Shown: piece after piece, positions 34,424 to 47,568 of the stretch | Numbering within the stretch: position 1 is the first letter of the stretch | How the letters are laid out: each line of letters starts with the position of its first letter | From: Tubulanus polymorphus | Taxonomy: Eukaryota > Nemertea > Palaeonemertea > Tubulaniformes > Tubulanidae | NCBI RefSeq assembly: GCF_964204645.1 | Contig: NC_134031.1 | Location: forward strand, 18,413,307-18,477,306 | Direction of reading: 5' to 3' | DNA: 64,000 bases | Notes under the pieces: model-generated | What the model saw: only the letters and a program-made list of their open reading frames with translations | What the model was told of the DNA's origin: nothing | Databases searched by the model: none | Program-made: the position numbers and the translations under genes

Positions 34424-35817
34424 CAGTGAAATTCTCTGAATTGAGCTGAATTGAGCTGACCATCGTCGCGAAGGATGAGTCCACTGAATAGTACATTTTT
34501 TGCGGAACAATCTAGGGATCATACAAAGAATCATCCTTTCCGCGAAACAGATAACTGAATTTCTATCTTATTGCGACATCAAACGTATCGATTTGCCAAT
34601 AATAACAAAGAAACTGCGGCTTCGTTTTTTTATGACGATGAATCAAACGTAATAAGTTGTTGGGTATTTGCTGCCGACTCGACAAAAACCGGCACGACCG
34701 AACGCGCGCGATCTCGATCTCACAAAGAAACGGAGGCGCTGAAACCAAATCCGAAAGCGTTTTATCATCCGACAAATGATGATCTCATCCTTATAGAAAA
34801 TACTGTTTTAGATCGCGAATCAAATGCCAAGGATGGAAACGATATCATATCGCTTGCATCGAGACGGTCCTTTGGGTTTTTGTTTTAACAGAAAACTTGT
34901 GTGGTATTTTACAACGGATATAACTGGATCAAAGCCGGTTGTAGAACGACGGCCTTTTTTTCTAATGCTCATTTTGATCTTAACATTTTCATCGATTGTT
35001 TCAACTCAACCAACATCGATAAGACGAGAACTGATTCTAATTTTTCAATAACAAAACAATGACGAATCAATATTCAAAATATCTTTGAACGTTGAACGAA
35101 TCGTTAAATAAATTTCATGATAATGAAATCGGTGTATCTTTACTTTCATGTATTCCGAGGTAAACAGGAGTCCGGGGCACGCGATAATCTGAAAGTCTGC
35201 TGTAGTTAATTGATTCAATTCAAATACATTTTTAATCGATACTTACTGCGTTTTATTCGACAGAATAATCTTTTAAAATAATCTTTTCACAGTTTGTTTT
35301 ATCGCTGATTTGGGAACGGCAATAAAAGCGGCTGGTGCGCGCGCGCGCGCGACGGGATTTAAAAGGGGGAAAATTAAACCATCGCAGCTTGACGCAGCAC
35401 GCGACGCCCCGAACGGTAAAACACGGAACGGCCACCGCCGCCGCCGCCGCCATCGGTATCTTTACTGCTTTCATTAAAACGAAGTTGATGGAATATTCAG
35501 AAGAATAAAATGACTAATGAACACGCGATGAAGGTGATACATTTGAGGTGTTTTCTTTTTGAAAAGTAACGGTCAATATTTTGTGTATATAACAGCGAAG
35601 GTCGCAATGTGGAATTAGCTCCTGTTTCTGGTTTGCTTAGGCCACGCACATCCCAGGCACGCACACGCGCACGTAAACGAATCCGTTTCACGGCCGACGA
35701 CTTTCCTCCAATATCAGATTCTTTTACAAATGTCAACGAGCGACTTTTGAAAAAAAGTGTTTCGATAACTCGAACTTTAAGTCTTAAGTATTTAGTAAAT
35801 AGTTTTCTAGTTCATTA
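34424..35817. other. Weak protein-like frame; GC-rich simple repeats
   Basis: A plus-strand frame open from about 34559 to 34886 has a fairly protein-like composition with many CpG-ending codons, as in the receptor, but no domain. CG and GCC runs are near 35337-35352 and 35432-35452 and would explain the polyalanine minus-strand ORF there. Confidence 0.3.
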
Positions 35818-35935
35818 GGATCCGGTTTCACAGTTAGCGAGTGAGTAATTGGTCCAGGGTAAAATCATTGGAAAACAGAATTTCAACTCGTTGAGTTCCA
35901 TCGAACTCGAACTCAGAATCCAGTCCACAGTTTCT
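35818..35935. mobile_element. Family P fragment
   Basis: Starts GGATCCGGTTTCACAG and ends near AGAATCCAGTCCACAG. The terminal words lie in direct rather than inverted order, so it may be two overlapping remnants. Confidence 0.35.
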
Positions 35936-36266
35936 TAGAAAGTATTTGGCTCTATAGTCAAATATTATTGGAAGTGGACTAGGTTTTAGAGTTAAATTCT
36001 ACTCAGAACCGGCTCCAGCCTTTGGGGAAGCAAATGAAAGGTTTGAACGGAACAGTCTTATAGGAATGATTGATTCTCAAATAGATTTAATCTCGTCACT
36101 TATTATTCAGTTTGTCTATATTTTGATTGAGGATTATTTGATCGTGAAACTGCAAGGGCTTTCAATAACTGACTCCCTAACCGTGGGATTCATCATTGAA
36201 AAACTATGATGTTCCTTAGGTTACTTATTTTCAACTGCTGATTTCAATATATATGAAAGAACCGAA

Positions 36267-36355
36267 GATCCGATTCCACGGTTGTGAATTTGAGTTAATT
36301 CCCAGTTAAAATCAGTTCATTTTCAACGACTCAGAATTTGTGGACCTGCATCCAG
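36267..36355. mobile_element. Family P MITE-like element
   Basis: GATCCGATTCCACGGTTGTG at the left, TTTGTGGACCTGCATCC at the right, with GAGTTAATT and AAATCAGTTCATTTT inside. Arrangement as in the 29.3 kb copy. Confidence 0.45.
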
Positions 36356-38029
36356 AATTTTTCACGCTGTTATTTGCGTTGATAAGTGCATGAAATGAGC
36401 AATGATTATATATGTATATATACATAATATGGCAGGTAGATTTTACACGGTGCAGGTTGTAGCATTTCGCTATTAAATTCAATATCATTCACACCTTTAA
36501 AACAGAGCTGATATTGTCAGACCAACACTCGCTTACTTACTCAGTCAGACAGTCAGTCAGTCATGTACACATGTTTTAACTATCATCATTTTATGTCATT
36601 TTGTCAATAAAGACACGAGCACACACAGTATTATTATTGCGAGTAAACAACTGATATTTTACACCGAAATGGATACAAGAAATTAAGAGATCGCATTTCT
36701 GAAGGCAGCGCCTCGTATAAATATGGGTGGGTCTAGGAAAATATGATGGGTGATCATTCACCCGTAAACTGTATCGGTGTAACCCAATTGCTCGTAAGTT
36801 TGTTCACGCGTAAATATCACAGGTGTTTTTTGAAAACGGTTTGGGAGGAGGAATGGCCCATGAACCGGCGATGTGCTAGTGACGCGACGTGCGAAGACTC
36901 GCATATATTCCTTTATGTCGAAACAAGCAAAGACGTAAAAAAAATTGCATTTTATGAATTGTCGAAATTACATGTAAGTTGTTACAAAAGGCTGAAATTT
37001 CGAGGTTTCATGGTTATTGATATGAAATGCTGAGCGATTTACAGAGGCTTCACATTTTATGATGAAATTATTTCAGAGAACAAAAATTTTATGACAAAAC
37101 GAGGCTTTCGACTGAGTGTGGGGATAGCAGCTGAACCCACACAGCGATGTAACCGGATCCCGCGAGTAAACTGTATAAAAAGTCATAACAAAACCTCTGT
37201 TAATTTGTGTTTGCGTCACCTGATTCCTGTGAACCGGAGTCGAGTTAGACAATACGAAGGAATGGATTCGGTTCCATTGACACCACACATGGACCTGGTT
37301 TTATGGACTAGTATTAACTTCAGGGCACGCAGGGCGTAACCTAATTCACCGTCAATTGAGCTGACTTCGGACTGACCTGGAGGGACTCAATTAAATTCTA
37401 TATATGACTTCTATATTCTAGATTCCATCACGGAGGTGGTAGTACCTCCTTGATATCATATTCCAAACTCAAAACGAATTGAGTAAACCCCTCGGGTTAA
37501 CGATAATGCAAGTCTATTAAACCAACCTCAAAACTACTGGTCACTGGAAGGACAAACGCCTTGCTTACAATTCAATTTCGATTGTCACATTGTCATTTCA
37601 TCATTTCACCAATTAACTTTAAATCAACCTATGAGCAACTACAGTCCGTGAATCAGAAATCATACGGCTAACGCAGAAACACCTGCTGTCGGATTTTGTG
37701 ATCACTTTTTTGCACCGCATAACCCGCGAGTAAAATATTTCACTGCCGGTGACATTTCTATGAACCTTAGACGCTTGGTTTAAAAATCATTTTAGTAATC
37801 CGCTTAAAATGTGTATGGTAATAATCCGCATTGTATTGCAATCATTTTAGTCGATTTTACCATAAAACAAAAATAGTTCTATCAATTGTTTTCAGGACCT
37901 AAAAGTAGTCGCTGAAATCAACTAGTTGTTTGCATAGCGTGCGGAAAAAAATACTTAAATTTTCTTCTAAATCAATTTAAGATTTTGTTTGTGGCCCGAT
38001 TAAGCCACCGTTATGAACGCCATGAAAGT
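36356..38029. other. No gene supported
   Basis: A CAGT-type simple repeat lies at about 36538-36564. At 37285-37335 GGTTTTATGGACTAG and TAACTTCAGGGC resemble the fold-back at 43441. The frame at 36743-37033 has no domain. Confidence 0.4.
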
Positions 38030-38250
38030 TTTATGAAAAAAAACTTACGTAAACGAAGTAGGTGCTGGGTTCGAATCCGCGCGCGGCTAATTTAGATTTC
38101 TAACGGCTTATCGATGTATATGGATCGTTTTATCCCGTTTGATATTAGTGCTGGTAATCCCCCGTTAGCGCGATCAGGGAGGTGCGATCATCGACTGACT
38201 CGCGGAGCAACTATTCGCTTTCAGCTCGCTCTACCATCTGGACACCTAGA
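38030..38250. other. tRNA-like fragments, no intact tRNA
   Basis: GGGTTCGAATCC at about 38068 fits a B box on the plus strand, but its T-stem does not close. On the minus strand CAGATGGTAGAGCG (complement of about 38227-38240) fits a tRNA D-arm/A box, but no anticodon arm follows. The two are about 160 bp apart on opposite strands. They look like SINE debris. Confidence 0.35.
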
Positions 38251-39377
38251 CGCACGCACGCGCGCGAGTCGAGATGACAACAGCTCTACAGGAATCACTA
38301 GTAACAGTAGCGCGAATTTCTGAAACCCCCGAGCGGTCGGGGGTAAATATCAGGCAATTTATGTATAAACAATACGTTGCTATTAGGTTGATCAGATTTT
38401 GCGAAATATCACATATGATATATGTATGAGTTCAGCAGCCTGAGGCGCGATATGAATATTCTGCAAATACGAATCGAGTATTATCTCTTTTATTGATGTA
38501 TTTCATTAAGTAACCAGTTCGAATTGAATCCAATATTGGTTTCCATAAACAAGTGACTGTATAAATAATGATATAATCCGACGAAAGAACGAAACCCAAT
38601 ATCGCGAAGAGAACTTGATTCTATGCCAAATGGCTCATAGAATTGAGTATAAACGTCACTAAACTCTTTTTTCGTTTTGAAACTGGAGCATAATCGGGTT
38701 GAAACATCTCTATTCTCTTGGTTTTATAAATGGCTGATAGAATTGAGTCTAAAACGTATCTAATCTCTTAGTTTTCCTCATAATTGTGGTTTTTCTCCTC
38801 AATCGTATCCAATCAGTTTGTCAGATACAAGTCTAAATCATGTCAATTAGGAGACCGCCCATCTCTTTCCGTTCGTGAATGAATGACGAAATTGTTTTCG
38901 ATAAAATTCGCTTCGATCGTCAAATTTGAACAGAAAATTTGCTTAGTTAACGAGAGATTCTAACGCGTCGGAAAATCGTGCTAACTATCACCTGCCGGTA
39001 TAACCCGATAAAGGCCGATGTTTACCGATGTTTACCGAAGTCGATTCGAAATGCAATTTAATTGGTGCGCGGTAAACAAATTGTCAACGTCGAATCAATA
39101 CGGTCTGTTGCCGATAAACACAAACCGTTTGACCCCTAAACAAACATGGGTTACGAACTCTCCATTGACTTAGCGTAATGCGTTTGAATTATTGGTTCCG
39201 AGTCAAAATCAAACCCACATGACATTTGGTTCCCAAACGAGTGAGGCCAACGAAATCGTCAATAGATAAAATGTGATTATATGATTAAAATCTAAATGTC
39301 CGTCGATTTATTGTTTATGATTCAATTTCAAAATATTGAAATTCATTCTATTCTGATCAAATCGTTTTTTCTTAAGG
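38251..39377. other. No gene seen
   Basis: AT-rich with a direct repetition around GGCTCATAGAATTGAGT and GGCTGATAGAATTGAGT (about 38630 and 38731). Nothing else. Confidence 0.4.
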
Positions 39378-39656
39378 CCAGTCTAAGCTCATTTCGGTTC
39401 TAAAGCCAATCTATCAACTTAAAACCAATCTAAGCTCATTTTGGTTCTATAATCGATCCAACAAATCGAGCCCAATCTAAGCTCACTTTGGTTCTAGTCA
39501 ATCTAACAACTTAAGACCATCTAAGCTCATGTTGGTTCTATAACGAATCAAATAACTTAAGACCAGGCCAAGCTTATGTTTATGGTTCCATAACCGATGT
39601 GATCTAAGAGAGGTCTTAGGATTCGAGAACAGTTTTGGACTGCGCAACTGGGCCCA
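39378..39656. mobile_element. Family G element with internal tandem units
   Basis: About five diverged copies of a 47-bp unit (CAATCTAAGCTCATTTTGG, TTCTATA.C.AATC, AACAACTTAAGACC), ending with the family terminus CTGCGCAACTGGGCCC. It shows the family G interior expanding in tandem inside one element. Confidence 0.65.
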
Positions 39657-39992
39657 AACATCAATCATAGCTATGATAGTTCCCAACAAGCCATAGCGAT
39701 ACACATAGTGTAACTTAAACTTGAAAAATCGTTCATCTCGAGTGAACTCCCGAGACATGTTTCCGATATGAACGTTCATTAAAGCTGATATCAATACACG
39801 AATTTATTACATAAAGAATTCTCATCTCAAGGATACCTAGCCTATTATACATCAGACAACAAGGATACCTAGCTCAGATGATATTTTCCAATATGAAATA
39901 TTGAGGGGGTCGGGTAGGACGAGAGGTGTGGAAAATGCTGATTTAATATTCTACAGAAAGAAAGTTGCTTAAATCAGTTACAACCATATCAT

Positions 39993-40127
39993 AGAAGAGA
40001 GATGGGAGAGGAGAGAGAAAAGAGGGGAGAGGAGAAAGAAGAGAGGGGAGAGGGGCTAGGGGAGAGGGGAGAGGGAGAGGGGAGAGAAGAGGCGGGAGAG
40101 GGGAGAGGGGAGAGAAGAGAGAAAGAG
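39993..40127. repeat. GA/GGGA-rich microsatellite
   Basis: Plus-strand purine tract of GGGAGAGGGGAGAG-type units. Confidence 0.9.
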
Positions 40128-40389
40128 TCAGTTAGAAAAAAGTGAACCTATCCCCGAGACCTCAAACACCACTACTATCCAATATATGCGTGTTGAAGTG
40201 TCCGTTTCATCAATCTTTTCATCGACGAGACGAAGATTGCAGAAATGACATTTCATAATGTGGATGGCGTGTTTAGGGTTGACATGGAATGATCAGACGT
40301 ATCGCGACAGCGGATCCTAATAAACTTCTCTTATCACTTCGTTATCGTATGCCTGTAATATCGAGTGCGTCGGGTTTTTTTTTTGTTAA

Positions 40390-40454
40390 CCGGACTCAAG
40401 TTTCACAGTTGTGAGTTGAGTTATTCCACTGATAACCCGTGGAACTGGATACCG
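40390..40454. mobile_element. Family P fold-back, 65 bp
   Basis: CCGGACTCAAGTTTCACAG at the left, CGTGGAACTGGATACCG at the right, inverted, with GTTGTGAGTTGAG inside. Confidence 0.55.
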
Positions 40455-41498
40455 CACATTTCTCTCATGAAATTGTTGTTAGTTAATCAAAATCTGAATC
40501 CGTGTGTAATTTAAGGTGTCGGTTTTAGTAAACGTAAGAACCGCTATTGTATAAGAGCAGAGTGAACGCAAGATTTTGTTATAAGAAATAATCTAAAAGT
40601 TTCAGTTAAACAACACCAGGCTCCTGACTTAATTGAACTCTAGTTGTTCTGCAGCCATGTACGTTTATCACGTGACTTACGCTAATATTGATTGAGTCAC
40701 AAATTACTAGACAACTCACGAAATTAACGCGAACGGTGTCTATTGTGTGACCTTGACACAGACCGAACTAGATATATGTATTCATATATAATCAACTTCC
40801 GGAAGATGATATTGCTATGTTTTCCACGAGCGGGTTAGCCGCTGGCGCCGATGTTCAAGTCCGCATAAGCGGTCGCTAGATTTTCAGGTGAACACACCGC
40901 GTGCGCAAATTAGCGACCGCTTCGCTGACTATGCAAGTAGTATCAACTTTCAACTTTTTTGATCCCTTTGGTCGCAGTTGAGGATAGGATGTTGTCGATG
41001 ACGCTCCATTGCGGCTTGATTATCCGCTTCGTTTCAATCGATCGAATGACGTCACGATATCTCGGAGAGTTTTAGCAGGTGAAATATCATTGTTCAGCTG
41101 ACACGAGGGAGATATCGAAATATCAAAAATTGCACCATCATCGAATTCATTTAATTGAAAACTTATTTCTAGAAAAGGTCAAAGGTTATCTTCATAAAAA
41201 CAAATCATCAATACGTATGTCTCTCCACGCTAACGAAAAGTCAATTTCAGAGCGCTATTGAGATGCATGGACCGGACTAAACCGTGTCTTCGTATAAGGG
41301 TAGTTTTCAGTTACCAGGCGCCATTTTGAGGCGTCCCGCTGTTGGACCGATTTTAACATTTTTCACACTAAAGCTTTTGGCGCGATTTATTTTCACCTAT
41401 TTAACACAATAATTGAAGTAATGTATCGTTGAAAAGGTGACAATTTCTATGTATCTGATGGTGTTTATTCATTTTTCTCGACAACAAAACAGTTGCTT
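40455..41498. other. No feature seen
   Basis: No coding, repeat or RNA signal recognised apart from short chance frames. Confidence 0.4.
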
Positions 41499-41690
41499 TT
41501 AAACAAGAAAACTAACTTGAAAGTTTATTGACGCTTTGAAAAATAACACTTTATTGCTTGATATTTTCGACAGTAGGTAAAATGATATAAATCAATATAA
41601 AGTGGATTTGTATATAGATAACTAAATTGAACGGCAACCAGTCTAGCTCCGATATATCGATGACGTAGTGCGCATCCTCTAAAAAATTAG
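41499..41690 (-). mobile_element. SINE-like family S copy D, truncated
   Basis: Starts AAACAAGAAAACTAACTTG and keeps TTTATTGACGCTTTGA, CGGCAACCAGTCTAGC and GATGACGTAGTGCGCATCC, then stops. It lacks the B-box half, consistent with 5' truncation of a minus-strand retroposon. Confidence 0.7.
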
Positions 41691-42755
41691 TAATGTTGTG
41701 TCATTAGCTGCAGTACATGACTGTTTGATTATTTGAAATCGTGTCTGTGCAATCCTAGATCCTCGCAACGTTTTAATGGCCGTTTAATTGTAGCCTAGTC
41801 CTGAATCAATCTAATACTTATCCCGCGCATCTCGACCAGTCTGGTGATAACGTCCTGTAATTCATGTAAGTGACTGGAAGAGCCACTTTTTCTTCTGGAG
41901 AAACTGAATGATATTCAATGCGCGCAAGGGAATCGCGCTCTCCTCTCCCGTCGTGGAATCCTGAGCGGTTTAATATTCTGAATATCTTCCGATATGAGAC
42001 AGAGGTTTAACTCCAGTTACTTAAAGAGGACTTATGTTTTTATACCGAGAAACAGTTTTATGTGATTCTCCTGTATTGCTTTTGACATCAAAATGTCAAA
42101 TACAGCTACCAACCAACCACATGAAACCCTGTCAGATCTTCCCACTGACTAGAACAAAAATGTAGACTTTCGGGCCCAGTTCTACAGTTGTGTGGGGGTT
42201 TAATTTGACTCTGGATCCAGTTCCACGTGGGTTTAATCTGACTTTGAACTCGGTGACTGGAATATAGACCGGACGTGGGAGCATGTTTTCTACCGGACGC
42301 CGGAGCCGAGATTAATACCCTGGCGGGTTTTCAGATCAGCGTGCTCGCCCGAGAGGCCAGCGATATAAAAACCACAATAAAGCAATCATTTGCAGGGTGT
42401 TCAGATGCGTTTGTTTCCCGCTGATATCTGACCGTAAATCAGGACACAAGTAAATCAGATTGCGTCCTAAATCGTCACTCAGATAACATCACCGTACTAA
42501 CTACCGATTTCGCACGTCCAATAAAAGAGTAACCTTTTCCGGCGAAGAATCTACAACGGCCCTTCTCGCTGCGTCGAGAAATATCATAAGGGAAATTTCT
42601 GACCGGGAAATCAGTTTTATGAGGTCATAAAAGAAAGCGAAATTATATCTAATATCTGGGAGCGAATGGGGCTATAAAGTGTCCGGTTCTTCAATGCTAA
42701 GGATGGAATTATGCCGTAAAGAATAAATGAAAAGTAACGACATAATTTGCTCTTG
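41691..42755. other. No gene; family P words
   Basis: At about 42172-42255 two family P words follow each other (CCCAGTTCTACAGTTGTG and GGATCCAGTTCCACGTGG), about 1.5 units of the 39-bp repeat. The rest is featureless. Confidence 0.45.
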
Positions 42756-43032
42756 TAGAGAGAGAGAGGAGGGAGGGAGAGAGGGAGAGAGATAGGGGAA
42801 CGAGGAGAGGGATAGAAAAAGGAAGGAGGGGATAGCGACAGGGAGAGAAGAGAGAGCGAGAGAGGAGAGGGGCGAGACGGATATCTCGAGAGATGCGAAG
42901 GGAGAGAGGGGAGGGGAGAGACGTATAGAGATCGAGAGAGGCGTAGGGGAGGGGGGAACAAAGAACGGGGGGAGCGAGGGAGAGGAGAAGGAGAGGCCAG
43001 AGATCGAGAGGAGAGAGAGAGAGAGAGAGATT
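42756..43032. repeat. GA-rich microsatellite
   Basis: Imperfect GA repeat on the plus strand, about 275 bp. Leucine/serine/proline-rich minus-strand ORFs across it are artefacts. Confidence 0.9.
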
Positions 43033-43440
43033 GCTGTTGGTGTTTACCACTCATATCAATCATCTATTTAACGAAGATGACAGATTATCACTCGCTAACG
43101 AACGTGTCAATATATATCACAGTATCTTAATATTGATTAATTAGTGCAAACTCGCTTACCGCAGTAAGACGTTGAGGGCTGGGATATGCGTCATCCTCTC
43201 AACCTCAATTATATAATGGTTATGTACTATCTGAACGGTGAAAAGATTTTCCGAGTAATGTTCCTGAAAACCATGCTTTTTCTTAATGGACTTATGAATT
43301 GAAGGAACCTAGGATTAAGAATTAAACTACGGGCACTGCTGTAAGGCTTATAATAAGCGGCTTAATACTTAAGGCGGGTTAGATTGTTGATAAACAATAG
43401 CAAGACAGCACCCGTTGAATCTTTAAAGGCGCTGGTTTTT

Positions 43441-43520
43441 GGACTGGTATATCAACCGGGGGATTAACTCAATTAAAAATGAATTGAATTAACCCCCCGG
43501 GCTGAAGTTGATACCAGTCT
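43441..43520. repeat. Fold-back element, 80 bp
   Basis: GACTGGTATATCAACCGG and ATTAACTCAATT at the left are mirrored by AATTGAATTAACCCCCCGGG and GTTGATACCAGTC at the right, with a 7-nt insertion in one arm. Related words lie near 2757 and 37314. Confidence 0.65.
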
Positions 43521-44225
43521 ATAAAACCGACCATAGGGTTATAATATTTTTAGATTATAAATTCAACTTCAGATCGACCAAGTCTCACAGTTCCTCGTCA
43601 CAAGACGCGACGACAAAAACTTTCTCGACGGGTGTTCGTGTTTATCAGTATCTTCCAATCAGTCACTTAAAAAGTGCGGAGGGAGTGATTTGTATTTCAT
43701 GCACACTAAGTAAAACAAAACGCACCGAATACACGAGTAAATAATAACCACATCACACGTCCTTTCAAAGCTGCATTCAGATCTCTCTCTTGCCTGAAAG
43801 AACTAATTGTAAAAAACGGTAAGATGATCACAATGCATTAAGCGCAGAGGAACAGACATGACAATCCGGGTGTTCTATTTCAATAAAAGCTCTCTTACTG
43901 GCGACGCGTTTTACGCCAATATAATCAATTTTTTGTTGAAATTCTATCGCTCGGAAACGAGTGTCGTCTGTTTCATAACGGTCACGTGGTTGTTTTCGTT
44001 ACGGTTGAGATCATTCTAGAAATCGAACGTGAACAGAAACAGGGTATGAAAGACGGATTCGAAAGTCGAGACGCCTTTCTTGCGGATTTATGCATCATAA
44101 ACTAAAAGCCGACATCCCGACCAAAATCCAAGACACACTTGAGGTCGGATATGGTTGATTTTGAAGAGTTGAAAATCTTAGCTACATATCTGACTCTGGA
44201 ATTTTACCAAGAACCTTAGTGTGTG
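43521..44225. other. No gene seen
   Basis: The frame at 43508-43744 has no domain and overlaps the fold-back. Nothing else recognised. Confidence 0.4.
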
Positions 44226-44480
44226 ATGTACAATTCAATTCAATTCAATTAATGTTTATTGTCTTTTAAATCAATATTACATGACCATAAGTGACAAGAA
44301 TATTAACAAGATGAGGAAGAAAATAGAATATATATATATATATATACATAACTGTTATAACAAAACTTCTAATAGCATTTATATTTACAAATTCCACATG
44401 TATAAGAGGTAAAAGGTAATTAATACAATAGATGATCGATGGAATTATAATGTCGCCTTGATGAAACCCGCATAGCAAAA
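44226..44480 (-). mobile_element. Probable retroposon 3' end with AATTC-type tail
   Basis: The plus strand starts with four AATTC-type repeats followed by AATGTTTATTGTCTTTTAAA. On the minus strand this is AATAAA-like sequence followed by a pentanucleotide tail, as seen at the 3' ends of invertebrate LINE/SINE insertions. A short (TA)n tract is inside at about 44329-44347. No coding part is visible. Confidence 0.4.
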
Positions 44481-44574
44481 ACGACCTAGGTCTTTAGCTA
44501 CTGTTGGTTACACTAGGATCGTAGAGCGACGGGGACCACTGGTGGAGACAACCGCTGCCAGTGCTGGGTGAATC

Positions 44575-44665
44575 TAGAACCAGAACTGTGGGACCAGTTC
44601 CACTGTTCCACAGTTGTGAGTTAAGATTTGACTCGGACCTAAAATGAACTGATTTTAACTCTGAA
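44575..44665. mobile_element. Family P copy
   Basis: AGAACCAGAACTGTGGGACC, then TTCCACAGTTGTGAGTTAAG, ATTTGACTC and AATGAACTGATTTTAACTC, the same word order as at 36267 and 63200. Confidence 0.45.
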
Positions 44666-45027
44666 AGATTTAGAATTAAAACGATTTAGATACAGTCCAA
44701 TCCCAACTGACAATTTTAAAAAGTTCGGTTTCACAGGATGACGTAACATGATTAAACTTTCGGATTAGTATTCGAGGAGTGGAGTCGACTCGAGTCCCGC
44801 GCGGGGTTGGATTAAACTTCAGATCGAACTCTTTCGTATCCGGAATCACGTTTTTCTGCCTCAGAAATGTCATCGTTTATTGAGCTTCAACGAACGCATG
44901 TATTACGGGAGAGTGAGTGCGATCTTCTGCGAGAAATATGAAAGACGACACGAGGTCACACGAAGAGAATAATCTAATTTCGCTCACGAGTCGCTGATTC
45001 GGAATAAAAACGAGCAGGGCATATACA

Positions 45028-45142
45028 AGGAAAGAGGGGAGAGAAACGGGGAGAGGGGGTGAGAGAGGGGCGAGAAAAAAGAGAAAGAAGAGGTGAGAAA
45101 GAGAGGTGAGAGAGAGGTGAGAGAGGAGTGAGAGGGAGAGCC
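45028..45142. repeat. GA-rich microsatellite
   Basis: GAGAGAGG- and GTGAGAGA-type repeats on the plus strand. Confidence 0.85.
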
Positions 45143-45794
45143 GTTTAAGCCGCTGTAGGCCCAAAGACGGAAACCTGTTTGACGATTTAAGCGCCATTAG
45201 CGGTGAATATTTGAATAAAAACCGGCCGCAAAAACAAACTGAAAATGTATCCGTACTCGTTACGAGGGCTAATCACGGATACATAAAACCGTGACTGGTT
45301 TACAGATCGAAAAACACATTTCCGTCACCGATCTACCCGCGCGCATGCGCAATGAACATGTTTTTCTCCCCGAGCGGTTATGCAACCTGACTGCGCGCGC
45401 ACGAAGCTAATTTGCATACGACTGGAGAGGATGTTTAGTGACAGGTGTCATGTCGCACGTGGAATGTCAAAGGACCCCGCGTTTCCTTCATTTACTGAAT
45501 GAATATGCAAACTTGGCAACTACGGTTGGATTTGTCACGAACGGAAGTTCCGTCGCGGAATGGGTTCTAGCACGAACTAGTCAATTAAACATTCTACTAT
45601 TACGAGCTACCAAGACGACGTTTTTTTCTAGAAGATCATTTCATCTTTTGCTCGACGAACGGAGTAAAAACATTTCCTTAATTGCTCCGCAGAGTCATCG
45701 CTCAAAAGCTCATCTGTAGTGACTTTAGAACATTCATGATTAACATTGACGTCGCGTGCTACGTGTATTCCACAAGATCGCCATTCCTCCGGCC
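45143..45794. other. CpG-rich patch, no gene
   Basis: CG-rich words between 45320 and 45420 but no open frame with a domain. The frame at 45438-45719 is unrecognised. Confidence 0.35.
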
Positions 45795-46003
45795 TCTCCT
45801 CTCTCTCTCTCTCCTCTCTCCCTCTCCCTCTCCCTCTTCGTTCACTGTCATTTCTCTCCTCTCACTCTCATCTCACTACCCTCCTCTCTCCTCTCCTCTT
45901 TTCCCTTTCCCTCCACTCTTAACTATCTCTCTTCTTTCACTCTCCTCTCTTCCCCCAATCGCCACCAGTATTATGATTATTTAACCGATTCAGTGGTCCC
46001 AGT

Positions 46004-46047
<44 letters not shown>

Positions 46048-46068
46048 TCTCTCTCGTCCTCCTCTCCC
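45795..46068. repeat. CT-rich microsatellite
   Basis: Imperfect CT/CCCT repeat, with pure (CT)n at about 46004-46042. The plus-strand serine/leucine ORFs are artefacts. Confidence 0.9.
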
Positions 46069-47568
46069 CATCGCCGCAATGCTCTTATGTCAACTTAACC
46101 CATGCAGAGGTCCAGCAATGTCAACTTCATTCAGTCGCTTATACAACCATTAAGCACTTGAAAATGTATTTCAATCACGATACACGGACGAATAAACAGG
46201 GAATTCTTCATTCTTCTTCGATTCTCTTTCCCGAGAGACATGACCCCTAGAGTACCTACCACAATCCCTCTGAGTGACCGTTTCCTTCCATCGATTTTTC
46301 CGTTTTTCATCCCAAGCGCCGAGCAGAGTAATGCGACTTGATTTCAATGTGAAACGGATCGATTTGACTTAATCAATCAGAACTAATTAAGACCCTTGGA
46401 TGATTACGTGTAGTAATAGCGTATACGTCATCTTCTTGTCTTCCCTTCAAGAACAATTAGCCACATGATGTATGTACGGCTCATTATAAACTCTCTTCGC
46501 AAAATTGACCTCGACATTGTGTGCGCAGACCAACGATCGAAAATTGTCAGAGGAAATTTCGTTAATTTCGGATGCGATTCTGGCCGCAGGTTCCACCGCA
46601 CATATCATAGCCAATTATTCGGCTTAATGAAATCTGGACGCATTTTGCCGATATTGCTGAACAGACACTGACTGACCCGGTCATAGACCTAAATATTCAA
46701 TCTCTTCCGTTCACGCGTCATCTCCTAAAATCGATCCATCGTTTTGTATTCAAGAGAAAGCGACCAGATTTCAGTGACTTAACATTATCGAGAACAATAA
46801 GAACCGAGTTTAATGACGAAACGTAGTTTTTACACGGTAAAAAGCCGACCGAAGTCTTTAGCCATGGACTGAAAAACAATTCGAGTCCATGCTTAGAATC
46901 AACCAGTGGATAGTTGACATAGACACTTTCGTCCCCTGCCGGTCGGCTTAAGTCAAGCAAATTCAATTTGATTGTCTTAGCGTCGTATCCCGTTGTCGAT
47001 ACGACCAGATCAATGACACGTCAAAAACATCACATCAACTTCTTTTTTACATCGATGTAATTATCTTGACGATCATTACGGAACGCAGTACCCCGTGGAC
47101 TGGAAGCTGGACGCGGCCATAATTTAACGTACAAGTCCCATTTTTTTTCTGGAATCTAGAACTGTCTGTAACACGCACCGCACTCATTCGGTATAATTAG
47201 TTTTCTTTTTCAGGTCGGACGAGCTAAACAAATCAAATACGACTTAATCCGGTGAGCGACGTTACTTCCACGCCGTCAAATTCACTTCTGCTTCTGATCG
47301 AGTTCTTTAGGCAATTTTCATCCCAATTCGCCGGTGTTTGTCACTGCTACTGAGCGAGTTACGATTTTTGACACTGCGCCATTCGACGCCGGATGCAAAT
47401 TTCGATGATGATAAAAATATTCCAAACACAATACACCGTCTAGCGCACCGGGGATGAGTTTGATGGGGTTTGATGATAACCGTCCAATCAGTGGCAAGTA
47501 GATATTGGCGTCAGGGGACTCAGAGCGGTCGCAGAATATACAAGTGTATATCATGTAAGTAACAAGGT
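46069..47568. other. No confident gene
   Basis: The minus-strand frame ending at 47318 is open and protein-like over about 47318-47520 (contains YLPLIGRLSSNPIKLIPG), before running into the 77-bp array. No splice pair was established, so it is left unassigned. Confidence 0.35.

Noticed and set aside
35253-35474. Minus-strand ORF starting with a polyalanine, signal-peptide-like segment
   Set aside because: The polyalanine comes from a GCC repeat and the remainder runs into a (CG)n tract; no acceptor, donor or homology.
38030-38250. Possible tRNA genes from A-box and B-box matches
   Set aside because: Boxes lie on opposite strands about 160 bp apart; the T-stem and anticodon stem do not form.
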